A DNA stretch of 64,000 bases from Cenococcum geophilum 1.58 (GCA_001692895.1 KV748225.1:62001-126000), one strand, 5' to 3'; shown: positions 1 through 12,559, numbered from the stretch's first letter. Notes: generated from the letters alone by a model not told the origin. Translations and numbers: made by a program.

Positions 1-1710
1 TATGCCCCTATAGGTAATACCTATACTACATTAACGGGGAGGGGGGATATCGTTAGGTCGCTACTCTGAGACTTCTATAAGGGAGTGTCCTAATTGCCTA
101 TATTGCCCTATCTGCCGTTTATACCATATTTCCGCATTTTTATAGATTTCCGTAAGATTACTATATATATGCTTGCTATTTTTTTAATCTATTATATTAT
201 ACTATGCATAATACTACGCATGCAGCCTCTAGGCTATAGCGCTATAGTTCTATATATATAAATCCTTTCTAGGCAGCTTAATATATACTAGTAGCTATAT
301 TCCAGTAGTTTATAACCCTTTAAAATAGGTATTTACCGCTTTCTAATAAAATACTAGGTTACTAATAACTATTAAGTAGTAAAAAACTGTAGAAAAATAG
401 TAAAAAAGAAATCCTAACGCCTATCCCTATCCCTTCTATAATTTTATTTCTGTTCTTTTACTTTCTATTATCTATCTACTAGAAGTTTAGTAGGAGTTGC
501 GTCCTTCTAGAGATCCTACTAGTGTGTCCAACAGTCAGCTTAGCTGCGATCTTGAGAAAAATAGCTGACTGACTGCGTCAATTGGATCTCTCGCTGTCCG
601 CTAACTGTTGAATAACGTACGCTGACTATGAAGCTGCCAGCTAGCTGTCCCAATTAGGAAAGTAGTATAGACTTTATAGTATTTTATTGCGGATTTTAGT
701 AGTACCTCTTTATATATAAATATTAATATTACTTAATTAAAACTTGACCCTAATTTACCTAATATAGTATTTAAATATAGCTAAATTTAAATATAGCTAA
801 ATTTATCCTATATACCTATAAAAGCTTTTAAAAAAATGCGTAAAATAGTTGGTATGAAAGGCTCTAAAGGCTCTATTTCTCTATTAGATTTAATTAAATA
901 TAATGCTTTATTAAATATATCTTACTAAGCTAGCCTTTCTACCTCTATAGTTAGCTTATAGCTAATAAGATTAATATTTAAACTTATTAACTAGGGTATA
1001 GTTAAAGCTCTACTAGAGTTAATATAGTGAATTAAACCACTTAATAAAAAGCCTTTAATTAACCGCTACTTCTAATATTAATCTACTTTAATTATATCGG
1101 CTAATAGTCTACTATACTTATTAATAATAATTCTTTTATCTTAATTAAAGGCTTAGTTATATATATAGAGTTTATTACTAGTATAGAGAATATATTAAAA
1201 GCAATTTTAGTAAGTATTAGATAAAGAATTTAACTAATTTTAAGCTACTAGTTAAGAGGATTAGAAATAATAATATTCCGCTTATTACTATTATTAAAAT
1301 TAATCTTAATAGACTTAAAGCCTATATTATAGTAGCGGTTAAGCTTACTAGTAAGCTTAATACGCTTTTAATCATACTTTAAGGAAGTAAAACTCCTATC
1401 TATAGCTAAGAATTGTATATTTATTACTTAAATTATTATTAGATTTATAAGGAACCTTTTTACATTATTGCTTAACTAGTTCCTTATCTTTCTTATTTAC
1501 TTATTAATATAGCTATTAAATAAAGTCTCTATATACCGCTTGGCGTACTTCTATTACTAGGGTTACTATTTTTACTTAATAAAAGTAGGCGCGTCTAAAA
1601 AATAGATAAAGGATTACTATAGCAAAATAGTAAGGGCTCTTAGCCTTTATTTTATTAAGATTTTTATTAAGATTTTTAATAGCTATATTAACGCCTAATT
1701 TAAAGAAGAT
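1..1710. other. AT-rich, RIP-like sequence with no recognisable gene
   Basis: Very AT-rich DNA dense in TAG/TAA in all frames. Nothing here can be assigned to a gene. About 480-660 is a small patch of more balanced composition containing a hairpin. The stretch 830-1,710 has weakly protein-like spacing but no reliable motif. It is continuous with 36,410-37,461, because the Copia element A split it and duplicated ATTAT at the break, so both flanks are one older sequence. Confidence 0.6.
532..571. repeat. Short hairpin in a GC-richer patch
   Basis: CAGTCAGCT at 532-540 is mirrored by AGCTGACTG at 563-571, giving a perfect 9-bp stem with a 22-base loop. The patch to about 660 holds more CAGCT/AGCTG words and a CAACAGT/ACTGTTG pair at about 530 and 604. 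It may be the tip of a decayed MITE or DNA transposon, but I cannot prove ends or a target duplication. Confidence 0.35.
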
Positions 1711-1715
1711 ATTAT

Positions 1716-1934
1716 TGTATAATTATAGCACGTGGTACACCAAACGCGTAGTTACGCGTTTGGTGCACTAACTACTTAAGTGCTGACTAATTAAGGGGAG
1801 GCGCGTCAGTATATAGACCACGTAGTCTACCTTAATAGAATTAACAGTTACTACCATCCCAAAGAGCATACGATACTATACGTATTTCATGCCCCGGGAT
1901 ATAACTCAATTATATTATTAAGTTAATACAAACA
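1716..1934 (+). repeat. 5' LTR of Copia element A
   Basis: 219 bp, TG at the start and CA at the end, matching 36,186-36,404 base for base except for about 22 transitions. It contains a short palindrome around 1,741-1,775 (ACCAAACGCG / CGCGTTTGGT). The preceding five bases ATTAT are the target duplication. Confidence 0.92.
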
Positions 1935-4900
1935 CTGATTAGTAAGCGCGTACAGATTAGCAATTACTTAATACCTCCCCCAAGCGATACACGACAGCGA
2001 CCACCTGTTTAGACTCCTAGTACGACCTACTAGAAGGTCGGAAGTTGGGGATTACGGACCTATCACCAACTCTGTATACTTATTTAAGTCTTAGTATAGT
2101 TTACTAGAAGTTTATAAACGCGAATACAGACCTTTACGGAACCCCCTACTCTTAACCCCCTTAAACCTTAAACCTCTTCGGACCTTACGGAAACCTCTTA
2201 CCCTTCTATAAACCGTTACGGACCCGTTAATCGCCTTTACGGACCACTATAAGACCTCTTAAACTGTTACGGACCTGCTAATTAATTTTACGGACCGTTA
2301 TAAGACCTCCTCCACCCGCTATAAGCTACTACTACCCACTACAGCTTATATAGATATACTACGCTATATAATATGGCAGATATAACCAAGTAAATCAGTA
2401 AAGGTCAAAAGAAGTAGAGTTAGGGAGTTGACCTTACGTCTACGGACGGCGTTAATAACTATATTAATTTTAAAATCCTTAAATACGGACACTATAAGCT
2501 TCTAAACGACGACCTATGGGAGCAATATAAGGAAGACTTTGCGGACTTTACGGAAGCTATTCTTAAGGCTTACAACCCTACTGCTATCCGTAACCTACGA
2601 ACCCTTTTATATCACTAAGGTGTATAGGTTAAAAAGGACAAATAAGTTACGGTTATACGGTCTTTATATAACATAATATAGGAGGAGGACCAAATAGAAT
2701 GGACTAAAGAGGAAATTCTAAACCAGGTTAAAGCCACTAATAAACTCTTTACTTCTCCTAAACTTAATGGCATTACTAGCCTTATACCTAACCTAATTAA
2801 CTAAATTCGTCCTATAAACCTAAGCGATTTTGGAATTAATTTTACGGACTAAAGTATACCTAGCACTAAAGTTACGGACCGCAATACCCCTGTAACCTAA
2901 ATTACGGACTAAACCCCTTTTATTATTTAAGTTATAGATCTATAAGCCACCTAAGTAAAGACCTATAGTAAGGAGCTAGCTAACTTAGCTAAGCTCTATA
3001 CTGATAAATCTAAGTATAGCGGTAAAAACGATAACTTTAACTTTAAACTAACTATCTTTACGGACCTCTGTTAGAAGGCCGATATCCCTAAATAGGAGTT
3101 TAGCTAAGCCTACTCTACTATACTACGCGGCCTAGCACTTAACCACTACTACACCAACCTTAAAAATAACCCCCTTAGTGTTCCCTTTAATAAGCTATAT
3201 AAAGCCACATATAACTACTTTAAAGGACCGGAATATAAGCGTAATATCCTTACCCAATAGAATGCGACCAAGTTACGGACCGTAATAGATAAGAATACTA
3301 AAAAATTAACTATAGAGTGCCTGTAAATCCTTATTAAAGACCTCCGCCACCTATAGTATGGTCTTAATATTAAGCTTTAAATAGACAACTTTCTATATAA
3401 TAAACTTATTACGGCTTACTAGGAAATAGAACCCTATAAATACGCCTATTACAGCCCACAGATACCGTAGCTGGCCTTATTAACGATTTACGGTCCTTTA
3501 TCGCAATATATGAAGCCTTAAACCCGCTAGGTAGTACTTAAGCCTTTATTACAAACCTACAAAACCTATAAACTGACTTAGATGCCTACTTTACGGACCG
3601 CCGCTACCGCTAGCAGTACCCGTACCGACTAAGTCCTACCCGCAACCCCCGCAGCAACTCCCGTACAAAAGTATACCCCTATAGACAAACCAGCCAGAAG
3701 TGTTTTATGTACGGTAAGGAAGGATATTAGTCTATAAGGTATACCTAGGAAGAACATAATAAGTCTAAAAAGAAATTTGATAATCGGATTAACTAGTTTA
3801 TCTTAGACTATAAAGGAAAGGAGGTAGAGGAGTCTCTTAAAGAGTTAATAGAAGCCCTTATAATTAACTTTAACTCAAACACTTAGGAATAGGAGACCTT
3901 AGAGACGTTCCTAACTACTTTTAGACCTTTTACGGACGGCTAAGCCTTTAATATTACAACCGTATTAGCCAACCGCTCCTTTATACACTTAATTGCACCC
4001 GAAAACTAGCCTATAAGTATACCCGTTAGACCTATTACGGACGTTACGGACTACGAACAGGACCCATTTGCATATATTACCACTAAACGCTACACCCCCA
4101 AAGAATTCTACGGCGTTATAATTAATATAGGTGCCTCTAAGAAGTCTACTATAGGTTACGGATAATACCTTATATATAAGACTATTATAAATAATAATAC
4201 GGACATTAATACTATATAAACTAGGGCCATAAATATCTAATTTAGCATTAGCTCAACCGCATTAATTAGATTAGTTAAAGTTAAGACCCTAATTAGCCTA
4301 GTTAACTTCTATATAGTAAAAGCGGACACCCCCTTCCTACTCTGCCTTACGGATATAGATAGGCTATAAGTTTACTATAACAATATTACGGATACCCTAA
4401 TTGGCCCTATAACTGCCCTAAGAAGTAAGAATATTACCCTACTAATTATATAACGATTCGGACACCCGTTCCTTATATAGGGAGAGACCTTACGGACCTA
4501 TATTTAGGAATCTTTCGACTATAACCCGTGCTACCTCACTAGTACGGAAATCCACCGCCTATACTGCCGTTTCGGCCACTTATTAGCCGAAAAGCTGTAT
4601 AGAGTCCTCAAACGTTCTAGACATAACAACGTTAATAGGAAGGCAATTAACCACCTAACTAAATACTGCTCCTTCTACTGGAAATACGGACGCTCCCCAG
4701 GCTAATTTAAGTTCACTCTTTATAAGGATCTTAATTTTAACCACTTAGTGTACGTAAATATTATGTATATTAACGGCAGCCTAGTATTATATATAATTAA
4801 TAAGGCAACCCGCTATTAAGCCGCCTGTTAGTTATAAAATATATCCATAAAATATACCTAGGATATTTTACGGACCTGCTGGATTAATATATATGTTGGA

Positions 4901-5300
4901 CCCCCTAAGTATATTACCCACGACGCCGGTAGGAACTTTATCAGTAAGGAATTCCAATAGTATACTATAGCCATGGCTATTTTAACAAAAGCCATTCTAG
5001 TTAAGACGTACTAGTCCATTAGGCTTATTAAGCGAGCCTACCTAGCTTTATAGAGAGCTTACTAAATCATTATAGACGAGTGTAAGGACATTTAAAAGAA
5101 ACTAGCTTTATAGATGGCCGTAAAAGCCGTTAATAACACCGCTAACCCTAATAGACTAGTACCCACCCTCTTGGTTTACGGAGCTTACCTAAAGATAAGC
5201 AACCTAGGCCCTTCTACCCCGTCTATTATAGAACAAGCAGCTATAATATAGAAGGCAATAGCCGAAATAGTTAAATTACGGGCTAAATAAGCTGTTATAT
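1935..5300 (+). mobile_element. Element A, 5' internal half: leader, gag, protease and most of integrase
   Basis: The leader (about 2,120-2,310) is built of degenerate units containing TTACGGACC and ATAAGACCTC. Gag-like sequence follows from about 2,370 to 4,000, then a protease-like stretch, and an integrase region from about 4,480 to the break near 5,300. The integrase is recognised by its HHCC-like start and by the conserved stretch at about 5,110-5,200 typical of fungal Copia elements. The octamer TTACGGAC and near variants recur dozens of times. Broken; a fossil. Confidence 0.8.
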
Positions 5301-5318
5301 CAGCAAAATATTCATGCC

Positions 5319-5368
5319 TCCTGACAGTACTAACAGCTTTTAACAGCTCCTGTTAGGGCTGTCAGGAG
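5319..5368. repeat. Nested inverted repeat at the left end of block G
   Basis: CTCCTGACAG at 5,319-5,328 is mirrored perfectly by CTGTCAGGAG at 5,359-5,368, and inside it CTAACAG (about 5,330) is mirrored by CTGTTAG (about 5,350). The whole can fold as a 50-base hairpin. A related CTGTCAGGA word occurs near the right end of G (about 33,874). Its position within 20 bases of the break in element A suggests a role as a transposon end. Confidence 0.6.
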
Positions 5369-5424
5369 CTTTAGAAGACACTTACACTCGGCATCCTATT
5401 AGGAACCTATTAAGATGTCGCCCA

Positions 5425-5573
5425 GACTACTAGAATCTCTAGGACCTTTAGGATCTCTAGGACCTCTAGGACCTCTAGGACCACTAGGACCTCTAGGACC
5501 TCTAGGACTACTAGGACCTCTAGGACTACTAGGACCACTAGGACTTCTAGGACAACTAGGACAACTAGGACAA
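5425..5573. repeat. 9-bp minisatellite, CTAGGACCT-type
   Basis: About 16 head-to-tail copies of a 9-base unit (CTAGGACCT with variants CTAGGACTA, CTAGGACAA). It lies just inside the left end of block G. Related TAGGA-rich units lie just inside the right end (33,660-33,950), as expected of subterminal repeats of CACTA-like elements. Confidence 0.85.
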
Positions 5574-5579
5574 TAAGAA

Positions 5580-7130
5580 AAATAAAATTCTAGATTTAAA
5601 AATTAAGTATATTAGTAAAATACTAGTTTTTCTACTACTCTGAAATTATAAAAATACTTAAGTAGATATAGTACTTTAATATTTATAGTTGGCTGGAAAA
5701 AGTAAAAGCTAGCGTAACTATTTAATAATATTAAAAACTTTAATAATTCTCTATACTGAAATAAGTTAAGTCTATATGTATAAGAGGCCTGGCCTAACTG
5801 CTAAAGTAATATAAATATCGTTTTAGAATTGCATACGCTAGTACGAGTATAAAAAGCTTAGGTTTAGACCTGGTAATGCTATATAACGCTATAGGCTTTA
5901 GAAATCCTCCTCACTGCTTTACTAAAAAATAACCCCACTATGGCCTTTTATAAACTATATAAACTTCTAAAATGCCTTATTATTATATATATACTAATAC
6001 TTACTAGCGTCGCTATTATACCAGCCAGCTCCATTATCTGGTAAACCTAAGGTATTCTTAAAATTATCCTATATAAATTTGGAGTGGATAGGTACTCGTA
6101 CCCGCACTTTTTTCTGGCCTATTATAATTAAGTAGAAATCTAATATTTCTTCTTCGCCACCCTACACACTCGCAATTTCCTAGACGGTTATTTATATAAA
6201 TACTTATAATTAGTATATAACTGTAGGAAGAAGCTTAGGATTAAAGAAACCAAATGCTATACCGGGTTATTCCCCTTTAAAGTACTACCTTTAATTAGTC
6301 TAGGTCTAGGTAAGCTAGAAGAGTAAGGCTGTATTAACGAGGTGGAGTAATCCGAATTAGCATCGCCGTACTGTATTTAAATGGCAGCCTTTAAGCTTTC
6401 GGTGCTCTCGTTATTTAGATCCTTAAATAAATTGTCTAAGACATTGTTGTATGGATTCCGCTATAGTTTGGTGTTGCAGAACTATTTGTTTTCGTTGTTA
6501 TAGAGTTATGCCCTTGTCTTCGCATCTTTAAATATACAAAACTTAATTGCGACCCGGTGGTGTAGTGCCGTAGCGTCCTATGTTGCAAGTAGCTCCCTAT
6601 AGATTGCTTTATCCTTATTAGTAGTAAGATATAAAATATAGTAAATTTGTCCCACCTCGAACCTCCTCGCTACTAATATACTTAATAGTCTCGTGGTGGC
6701 CGGATAGGTACTCCTGGATACCGTGCCTTAAACTAACCGTGATAAAGTATACTGTTGCGCCAGCGAGCTCGTTAAAATATTTGGCGGAAGACCAGTGTTA
6801 GGCTATTCCTATTAAACCATTTGCCTAGAATATATCCGCGTAGGCAGCGACGATTGCTTTGTAGTAAAATTGTCTCTTACCGGCCTGTTAATATTAGTAA
6901 AGTAGTATAGTTTCTATTTGTAATTAGGTGATATATAAAAGGGGGCTACTTATAGAAGGTAATAGAAAGTGGTAGGGTTTGTGGTAAAAAGAAGCAGAAT
7001 TGTTATATAAAAGTAGGTGAATTCGTGAGATGGAAAATGGAAGAAATTTAATACAAAAGGTGGTTGAATTTAGGGGGTGGAAAACGGTGGATCTCTAGCG
7101 TAGAGAAATATTAGGTATAGTAATAGAAGG
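5580..7130 (-). pseudogene. Unassigned coding-like remnant, minus strand
   Basis: No family recognised. On the minus strand between about 6,880 and 5,920 there are several long open stretches with ordinary amino-acid composition, separated by stops (mostly TAG/TAA, as expected when RIP turns Gln codons into stops) and at least one apparent frame change. One stretch around 6,770-6,680 reads as mixed hydrophobic and polar residues including GATVYF and HGIQEYL; another around 6,580-6,310 is polar and rich in Asn and Gln-derived stops. The plus strand gives nothing better. It lies at the left end of block G, so it could be a cargo gene of that element. The ends are not definable, and exons cannot be told from frameshifts. 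Confidence 0.3.
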
Positions 7131-8640
7131 GCTTATTTAAGAAGCATATACCTTTTTAGCCAGTTCGTATATAAAAGAGTGGTCTTTTAGTAACCTCTTT
7201 ACCTTTTTACTATTGTTACCGAAGCCTAGGCCATATACTTCCCTAATAATAGCCTAGAACTTGCGGTTTGCTTTAATTCTAAAGTCTCCTAACCTATCCT
7301 TTATCTACGCGTATTTAGTTAGTATAACTCCCTAGCATATTAATATACTCTAAAAGTACCTTATACGCGCTAACTTAATTAGGTTTATAATCTACTTATT
7401 TTTATTCCTCCCTTAATAGACTGGCTTGGGTTATAGTTTATAATTTAATAATTAGCGTCTCTAACGTAGAAGGAAATCGATCCACTTAGGGATTAACTTA
7501 TAGGTTTGAGGATCCGCTATTACCCGTGTATATTTTCGCAAGAAATATACTTGTCGCTCGGTTAAGAATGGCTTTATAGGCATTCTTAACCTTCTGGTTT
7601 ATGCGGTATCCGTAATAGTCTTATATAAAGCGCGCTCCGAGATAATATTATGTTTATACTTATATACGCTTCCTTTTCTAGTTAGTTTTATTTATATTAG
7701 ATTCTGCTAATCTGTTATAGGGAAGTGAGTTAAAACCACTATTAATATTATAGATGAGTGCGGTATCCGGTAATTTAGGGCTTAATTAATGGGGGCGTAA
7801 GGCTGAAGCAGGTGTTATGCGAGGTAGTTACTTAGGTTAAGTGCTTCTGTATATAATGCCTCTTTTAGGTAAGCTAGGTGGCTTAAGGTAGTGCTATCTA
7901 TATTTAATATTGCGTAGCATTCCGGGTAAGCTTAGTATATTAGACCTTAGTCCGCTTCTATTGCGACGAAGAGAAATAGGCTGCTAATTAAACCGCTTAT
8001 TAGCACATAATTAGTAATTTAGACGAGCCCTATATATATAATTTTAAAGGTATACTATTTATAAGACTTAGCTTAGCGTCTGTAGCCGGTTTATTGGTTA
8101 AATTAGATATAGTATAGTTTAAGAATAAAGTAACAGAGGATGTATTCTTAGTTGTATTATTAGGCAAGTGCCTCTTACGGGTGCCTGGTATTAGTATTAA
8201 CGTATCACTCTCATCTTATAAGGTATCTTGGGTATTGGCATTGGTATATTATATGTTAGCCGTATATATGTTAACGTGGTATCTGAGAAGCCTACTTAAA
8301 AGCGCGTCTGCGCCGCTTTGTAAGAACCTTCGCTATTCTCTTAGGGCGTATTATGGCTCTATATATTGTATAAGCTAATTAAATATACCTCCTAATAGAG
8401 CTTGCCAGCCTATAGTAATCTCTGTTTGTTTAGCTTGGCGATATTATCTTCTTTTTACGCGACTGGTAGTATAGGGACTTTATAGTTTTTAGTTTCGTGG
8501 CATTATTTATAGGGTTAAGTAAATGGTGTAATAGCGGTAGGAAAAGTACTGTGTTAGAAGCAATTGTTTATATAATAAGGGTTGTTATTAGAGAGACGGA
8601 TGAGTGTATGGGAGAAAATAGGGGTTATAGTACGTTATTT
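7130..8640 (-). pseudogene. Second unassigned coding-like remnant, minus strand
   Basis: No family recognised. The minus strand from about 7,760 to 7,140 gives one long frame interrupted almost only by TAG/TAA codons, with a basic, Lys/Arg/Ile-rich composition (for example KWIDFLL and IKDRLGDFRIKANRKF), plausible for a nucleic-acid-binding or recombinase-like protein. I looked for tyrosine-recombinase (DUF3435) signatures, as in Starship elements, and did not find them. The 65-residue plus-strand frame at 8,181-8,378 overlaps it and looks like a chance frame. The spacing suggests a gene of about 1.2-1.5 kb, with its start towards 8,600. Confidence 0.3.
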
Positions 8641-9960
8641 ATAGTTAGAACGCAAACGAGCTAAGCTGTTTCCGTTAAGCTACTATTAGAATCGTGTTAA
8701 ATTAACACCGCAATTTATAACTTCGTCTACTCTTTCTAGCCTTTAGACTAATTTTCTTAATAGCGCGCCTAGGATTTAACACTAAGAGATGTACTACGTG
8801 TGGCACATAATTAACTATCTTAGAGACGACTATATAGAAGACACGATTAACTACCTTGAAGATGATTATAAGGAGGATATATACGCTAATACGCTAGAAA
8901 TAAGTTGCCTTTACCCTGCTTAAGCGATAGCTTATAAGTTGTTTACTACTAATAGATACTGATCCTAACCTAATTCCCCTCTTAACACCTTTATTTAATT
9001 TGGACTTTGATAGTATAGAGGAATAAGAAGTTATATACATTCGGACCGAGACCCTACTCGCCCCTGGAATAGAGGCAATAGTTAAGAATTATACTTTAAG
9101 GCCACCACCGTTTGCTATGTCTGCCTCCCGTGCCTAAACCCCTTATCCTACTCTGTTTTATGGTCCGCCATTATAGTAGCGGCTAGTGTTACGTACTCAC
9201 TAAGCCTCTAGGACTATTATACTGTGGGTATCTAATACTAAAAGCGAGTTAGATGGTATTCTATCTACGCAAGAAATTATAGACCTAGGCTTTGTGTTAT
9301 ATTAATTTATAACATAGCTATAGATAGAAGATTCTGTAATAGTGGATTTGGGTAAGACTTTAAGTCCGTAATTATATTACCCTAAGACATAACTCTAAGC
9401 GTTATTATAGTTGCAGATAAGCCCGGTTCTATTGCCTTTATTATTGCCGGAAACTAAGGGCCGGTTAAAAAAGCGTTTTGATGGTGGTAGGGACCTAAGC
9501 ATTACGCCCTCTATACTGGCTTTTATTCCCCTTAAAGGGGAGGGAAAGGGAGACTGTATTTCTAATAGTAAATACTTTAATCCCGCCCTCTTTACTACTA
9601 GCCTAAAGGCTATAGGCTGTAGGTCTATCTTTACTTATAACTTTATCCGCCTAAGGCTTTCTAGCGCTTTAAGGGGGGGCGAACTCCCGATTTAACACCT
9701 TTTCTTTTTACCGGCGTCTTTACAGTTTTAGGTTAATTTAGAGGAGATAAACGCGGTATGTCCGCTAGTATATTAGCAGTTAGTGGTGTTAAAATATCCT
9801 AGTAAGGTTAAGTTGACGTATATACTTTTGACGGTAGTAGTATATAGTAGCTCTGTTACTCTAATATAGGTGGTGGATTCTTTAATATAGTTATTGCTAT
9901 ACAAGTCAGTACGTGGGATTAACTCTAATCTAAAATTTATAGCGTACTTAGGTAGTTCTA
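8641..9960. other. Coding-like sequence of uncertain strand
   Basis: Neither strand is convincing. The plus strand has an acidic stretch near 8,810-8,890 (repeated DDY/EDD) and an open run of 94 codons at 9,411-9,695 without a recognisable domain. The minus strand is more broken here. It may be the tail of one of the neighbouring remnants or a separate plus-strand cargo gene of block G. Confidence 0.25.
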
Positions 9961-10900
9961 TTTAATTGTAAAATTAATAAAATTTAAACTAAGCGTAAAT
10001 GCATAATCTATAATAGTCTTCTATATCCGTTTACTAGTAACCTTTTACCGGTCTTTATTCTAGAAAACGTATATTAATATATTGTAGTCCTTATTAAAGC
10101 CTATATCCTGCTTTAGAGTATCCTTAAATGTTAAAAAGATAAGCTTATCTATGGAAATATTATCCATGTTCTTTCCTTTAGGAAGTAGATCTCTTAGCCG
10201 CATATATATTAATACTCCAGTGTTTAGGAATTGTTTAACGTATATTATTATCGCCCTAAACGTCTTAACCACCTGCTGCCATTTTTCTGTTGTTCTATCT
10301 GCGGTTAATTTAATAATAGGGTTTTTAAGGCTCTTTTAAGAGTGCTTTAAAGGTAAGGGTTTAGTATGTTTATATTCTATTTATTACTTCTTATTATAGT
10401 TATAGCGCTAAGCAACTGCTTAAATGTACCGCTCTTTGTCCGCGTTTATAAGATCCGTAAAAATAGAATAGAATTGCGTATATAAGTGGGTTGTGGCTTT
10501 ATAAAGCTCGTTCCTCTTTTGCTTAGTATTTAAGGGCTTCTTTAGTAGACCAGACGCTTATATCGCATCCTTGACTGCATTATATATTGTTTTATATTGC
10601 GTATTAGTAATACCTATCTTGTCTTTAATCCGTCAAACAGACTAAGATCTATTTCTCGCGTCGCGTCCTTAATAAGGCCGCTGGAATAAGCTGTTGGAGT
10701 CTAATATAGGGCTAATAGCGGTATATAACGCGTACGCCGGAAAAGAAAGGGATTTCTATATCAGCAATACGTTGTGCCTGTTATAGTTTAGTCGGCAATC
10801 CTATTTTCCAATGTTAATAATTATAGTCTTATATAGACTGTTCCGTAGTTTTTAGAAATAGGCGCCAGCTCTAATATATTAAGTCGCGATAGCAGGCCGT
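9960..10900 (-). pseudogene. Third unassigned coding-like remnant, minus strand
   Basis: No family recognised. A minus-strand frame from about 10,800 down to 10,060 stays open over long stretches and is interrupted mainly by TAA/TAG. Its first part is polar and helical in character (around IKDKIGITNTQYKTIYNAV). Its last part is an uninterrupted 70-codon stretch at 10,060-10,272 ending in TAG, with KWQQVVKTFRAIIIYVKQ just upstream of and into it. It reads like the C-terminal part of a soluble, helix-rich protein. It sits directly left of the first 81-bp array and has the same strand as the SNF2 genes, so it may be cargo of block G. Confidence 0.35.
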
Positions 10901-11091
10901 ATATATAAGGGGTGGTGGTCTAAGCTTATATAACCGAATATAGGAAATTAGATTAGATAGTCTTCTTAGCTATAGACAGTAGGCTATAATAAGGTAAATA
11001 GTTAAATTATAGTATAAATTAACAGTTACCTCTTTAATTAAAGGATATAGTATAATGTAATTACTATATATCTAGGATAACTTAAAGGAAC

Positions 11092-12320
11092 TGGTTAATA
11101 CTAGTAGAGGGTAATAGAAAGGGCATCCCCGTATTATATCTAAAGAGAAAAAGTATAGTAGATTCTACGGTGTAGTGGAGGGCGGTAGAGAATAGTAAAA
11201 AGGGCATTACTGTGTTACGTCTGAAGAAGTAGAATCTAGTAGATTCTACGCTACGGTAGAGAGTAATGGAGGGTAGTAGAAAGAGTATCCCTGTGTTATA
11301 TCTGAAGAAGTAGAATCTAGTAAATTCTGCGCTGTGGTAGATAGAAGTAAAGGACGGTAGAAAGGGCGTCCCTATATTATATCTAAAGAGGTAGAATCTA
11401 ATAGATTCTATAGTGCGGTAAAGGGCAGTAGAGGGTAGTAGAAAGAGTATCCCTATATTATATCTAAAGAAGTAGAATCTAGTAGATTCTATAGTATAGT
11501 AAAAGGGAGTGGAGAATAGTGGAAAGGGCATCTCTATATTACGTCTAAAGAGGTAGAGTATAGTGGATTCTATAATATGGTGGAAGGGAGTGGAGAATAG
11601 TAAAAAGGGCATCCCTATATTATGTCTGAAGAGGTGGAATCTAGTGGATTCTATAGTGCGATAGAAAGCAGTAAAGGGTAGTAGAAAGAGTATCCCTGTA
11701 TTATATCTGAAAAAGTAGAATCTAGTAGATTCTATAGTGCGGTAGATAGAAGTAAAGGATAGTAGAAAGGGCATTCCTATATTATGTTTAAAGAGGTGGA
11801 GTGTAGTAGATTCTGTAGTACGGTAGAGGGTAGTAGGAAGTAATAGAAAGCGCACTATCCCCTTATATCTAAAGATGTGGAATATAGTGGATTCTGTGGT
11901 GCGGTAGATACTAGTAGAGAGTAATAGAAAGTGGATTATTCTCCTACCTCTAGGAATATAGACCATAGTAGATTTTATAGTATGGTAGATACTAGTAGAA
12001 AGTAATAGAAAGTAGATTATCCTTTTACCTCTAGGGATATAGAACACGGTAGATTCTATAATGCGGTAAATACTAGTAAAAAGTAATAGAAAGTGGATTA
12101 TCTTCTTACCTTTAGGAATATAGAATATAGTGGATTTTATAGTACGGCGGATACTAATAAAGAGTAATAAAAAGTGGATTATCCTTTTACCTCTAGGGAT
12201 ATAGAATATAGTGAATTCTGTAGTATAGTTAGTGCTAGTAAAGGGTAGTAGAAAGTGCATTACCTATTTACCTCTAAAGGAGTGGAATAAGGTAACTTTT
12301 ATAGTATACTAGATATAAGT
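11092..12320. repeat. 81-bp tandem array, copy 1 (about 15 units)
   Basis: The word GAATCTAGTAGATTCT (a palindrome) returns exactly every 81 bases (11,231; 11,312; 11,393; 11,474; 11,555). Each unit also holds GTAGAAAGGGCATCCC. Because 81 is 27 codons, one minus-strand frame stays open for 392 codons (11,082-12,260) as a 27-residue hydrophobic/aromatic repeat (FLLPST...YRTIESTRFYFFRY). I judge this a by-product of the period rather than a gene. The array lies just downstream of SNF2 copy 1, and an array of the same family lies downstream of copy 2. Confidence 0.9.
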
Positions 12321-12559
12321 AGAAAGTTATTAAATAAACTCCCTACTTAAATATAGAACTTCGCTACTAAAACTAAACCGCAAATATAGAACCTTTAAGC
12401 AATAGTCCTAGAATAGGAAGTAGTAATCTACTAATAATAAAATAGACGCTACTTTTTTATTTATACTTGGGCCTTATATATATATAGAAAGGATATACGC
12501 CTAACTAAACTACCTAAACCCGAACACGACCTTTGTAATTACCCTACCTATAGTAACTA

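Noticed and set aside
830-1710. Tc1/mariner transposase relic
   Set aside because: A short stretch near 835-870 resembles the start of a mariner-type helix-turn-helix, but nothing downstream supports it.
8181-8378. 65-codon plus-strand frame
   Set aside because: Overlaps a longer minus-strand coding-like stretch, has no motif, and such lengths occur by chance.
11082-12260. 392-codon minus-strand frame as a real gene
   Set aside because: It is a reading of an 81-bp satellite whose period is a multiple of three; kept as a repeat and as a finding, not as a CDS.
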